A stretch of 40,700 nt of DNA from Halisarca cf. caerulea (taxonomy: Eukaryota; Porifera; Demospongiae; Chondrillida; Halisarcidae). Under the pieces are notes generated by a model, which had not been told where the DNA came from, did no database searches, and saw only the letters and a program-made list of their open reading frames with translations. The stretch spans positions 47,501 through 88,200 of the forward strand of contig CAUJGJ010000372.1 of assembly GCA_963170055.1 (NCBI GenBank), written 5' to 3'. The translations under genes and the position numbers were made by a program. Below, one piece after another: positions 39,310 to 40,700 of the stretch (positions within the stretch are counted from its first letter, which is position 1; each line of letters starts with the position of its first letter).

Positions 39310-40700
39310 ATGGACCCAGCAAGCGACAGACTGAGTGACTCGGTGACAGTGCTAGCAAGAACAAACGAGGAATTGAGCCCTGGCAGTGCTAGAGATTATA
39401 TACAGTGGAGAGAAAACACAACGGCCTTACCGATTCATCCACAAGGAGGGACTGTATATTCTTGTACTACAACGATAGCCCTGGGAAAGAAGGTGAGCCT
39501 ATAATAATAGTACATGCATATACCAAATCGGTTTCATTGGTTTAGCTGTTGCGCAAACAACACTAGTATTAAACAATCCTAGTATCCCTCTGTACATAAC
39601 TATCATGCATCATATCTATATTCAATACAGCAGTATAATATGTGTATCTGTTCAGTATTACAAAAATTAACAAAATTAAAGTTAGTTATCCTGACGTGCC
39701 CATTTATAGGTGACTGGAAGGCTGATGGATATCATTGGTATCAGAATGGGTGGAAGCAGCTGCCAACTTCTGGACCACTTGTAGTCAAGACCTACTTTGT
39801 TCTGATGGTGGAGGGGAGAACTGGACCTGAAAAGACAAAGGATTTTTAAAAGTTGGTATATCATATGTTAGATGATCCTAAAGGCATTCAAGGTACTCTC
39901 GTTCAGTACTTGGGTAACTACTATATGGACAATCATATTACTGTATAATGCCTCATGCAAGTATATAGCATGCTTGCACACATCCCATCCAGGTGGGCTC
40001 AATTTACTGTACAGTGACCAACATACACCCCACCTGGGCACAATCTCAGTATAGTACCATAGCCATAAAGCAGGTAGGGTATCCGTGTAGTTACGCACCC
40101 AGTAATATCGTTCACAGCTACAAATGGTTTTGGGGCAGTGCTACACAGGCAATGACATCATTCTAGGGGCCAAGGCTGCAATAGGAATATTATTGGTCTT
40201 TGCCTGTGGTGCCAATTATGAGCTAGGCATACCGCATACCCTCGCCTTCCGCCAACTATAAAGCACCACGCATTGGTGTTCTATATAGTTGTATAAGTCC
40301 CTTCATTATGGCTGGCAGTGAAACCAGGTAGGCAGCTACTAGCCTGGCCAGTTAGCAATATCCAACGCATAATGCAGGGCATTATATAATAATGATTTAC
40401 ATAGTATCCGTGATAGTACTCACTCCTGAATAATACCTATATACATACGTACATGTTAGTGTCTAATAAATTACATTCCATATTATTGCTCTCTCAAAGG
40501 TACTGTGCCAGAGACCGGAACCCTTTATCCCCATGGAAATTCAAAGACATCTCGCTCATACATCAGAACAGCTCCTAGTATATTGAAAGAGGCTGGGGAG
40601 ACATATAAGAATCCTTCTGCCCACTACAAAGAGTTCAAAGGTTGCTAGCTCCACTGTGCCTGTGACACATGAAGCCATCCTAAAACCCAGGAACCCGAGA
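39310..40700 (+). pseudogene. Multi-exon WRKY/FLYWCH-like zinc-finger gene, probably transposon-derived and decayed
   Basis: Exon 1 runs from ATG at 39310 to a GTGAGC donor at 39493. A second exon at 39710-39892 encodes GDWKADGYHWYQNGWKQLP and VVKTYFVLMVEGRTG, and a third from 40500 encodes PHGNSKTSRSYIRTAPSILK. The DGYxWxxNGxK then KxYF pattern resembles WRKY-GCM/FLYWCH zinc fingers, a superfamily often carried by Mutator-like transposons. Exons 2 and 3 join in phase. Exon 1 and 2 do not join in phase at the obvious sites unless the acceptor GGAAG at 39720 is used. A TAA at 39847-39849 and a stop near 40645 interrupt the frame, so it is probably a pseudogene. It continues beyond the window. 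Confidence 0.5.
39893..40499. other. Intron-like sequence, no other gene
   Basis: Between a GT donor at 39893 and an AG acceptor at 40498-40499. Nothing else recognised. Confidence 0.45.

Overview
The window is animal nuclear DNA, most likely from a sponge. It is AT-rich, has very small introns (58, 61 and 70 bp where they can be read), carries a host kinase gene of metazoan type (STK40-like), and holds a transposon mixture (Ty3/gypsy, non-LTR elements, a Penelope-like element, Tc1/mariner, hAT-like, Helitron, Crypton-like) typical of early-branching metazoans. The species assignment is inference; no ribosomal or mitochondrial marker is present. There are no operons, CRISPR arrays or bacterial signals.

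Layout. 1-1.4 kb: no recognised gene. 1.4-5.2 kb: a broken Ty3/gypsy pol on the + strand, split by two hAT-like miniature elements with 5-bp target duplications and by a 200-N assembly gap. 5.2-5.95 kb: non-coding, with one short inverted repeat. 5.96-10.46 kb: a nearly full-length non-LTR-type retroelement on the - strand with a short ORF1, a Cys-rich N-terminus, a 1-kb minisatellite inside the coding linker, a reverse transcriptase and a C-terminal nuclease-like domain; few mutations break it. 10.95-12.84 kb: a Tc1 transposase tail and a 1.16-kb pogo-like element. 13.8-14.2 kb: a LINE 3' fragment. 15.9-16.5 kb: three exons of an STK40-like pseudokinase, the only clear host gene. 17.3-18.95 kb: long TG/GA and CA repeats around a Helitron helicase tail.

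18.94-25.87 kb: two inverted repeats of about 530-540 bp enclose 5.9 kb of nested transposon debris (Crypton-like fragment, LINE interrupted by a complete Tc1 element, and a second reverse-transcriptase/nuclease fragment). 25.87-29.7 kb: a spliced transposase tail, several miniature elements, a palindromic minisatellite, a truncated Tc1 element and a Penelope-like endonuclease fragment. 30.64-31.28 kb: one long open exon of unknown function that is splice-phase compatible with the STK40-like exons. 32-38.7 kb: palindromic and nested inverted-repeat elements without recognisable full transposases. 39.3-40.7 kb: a decayed multi-exon gene with a WRKY/FLYWCH-like zinc-finger segment and a TATA box, running off the window end.

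Overall the window is a nested transposon cluster around, and possibly inside, a host kinase gene. Nothing here can be called a working new system. The most interesting items are the stop/start-overlapped retroelement with its repeat-encoded linker, the large inverted-repeat structure, the two short DNA-binding-only transposase ORFs inside TIR-bounded elements, and the proposed 14-kb intron.
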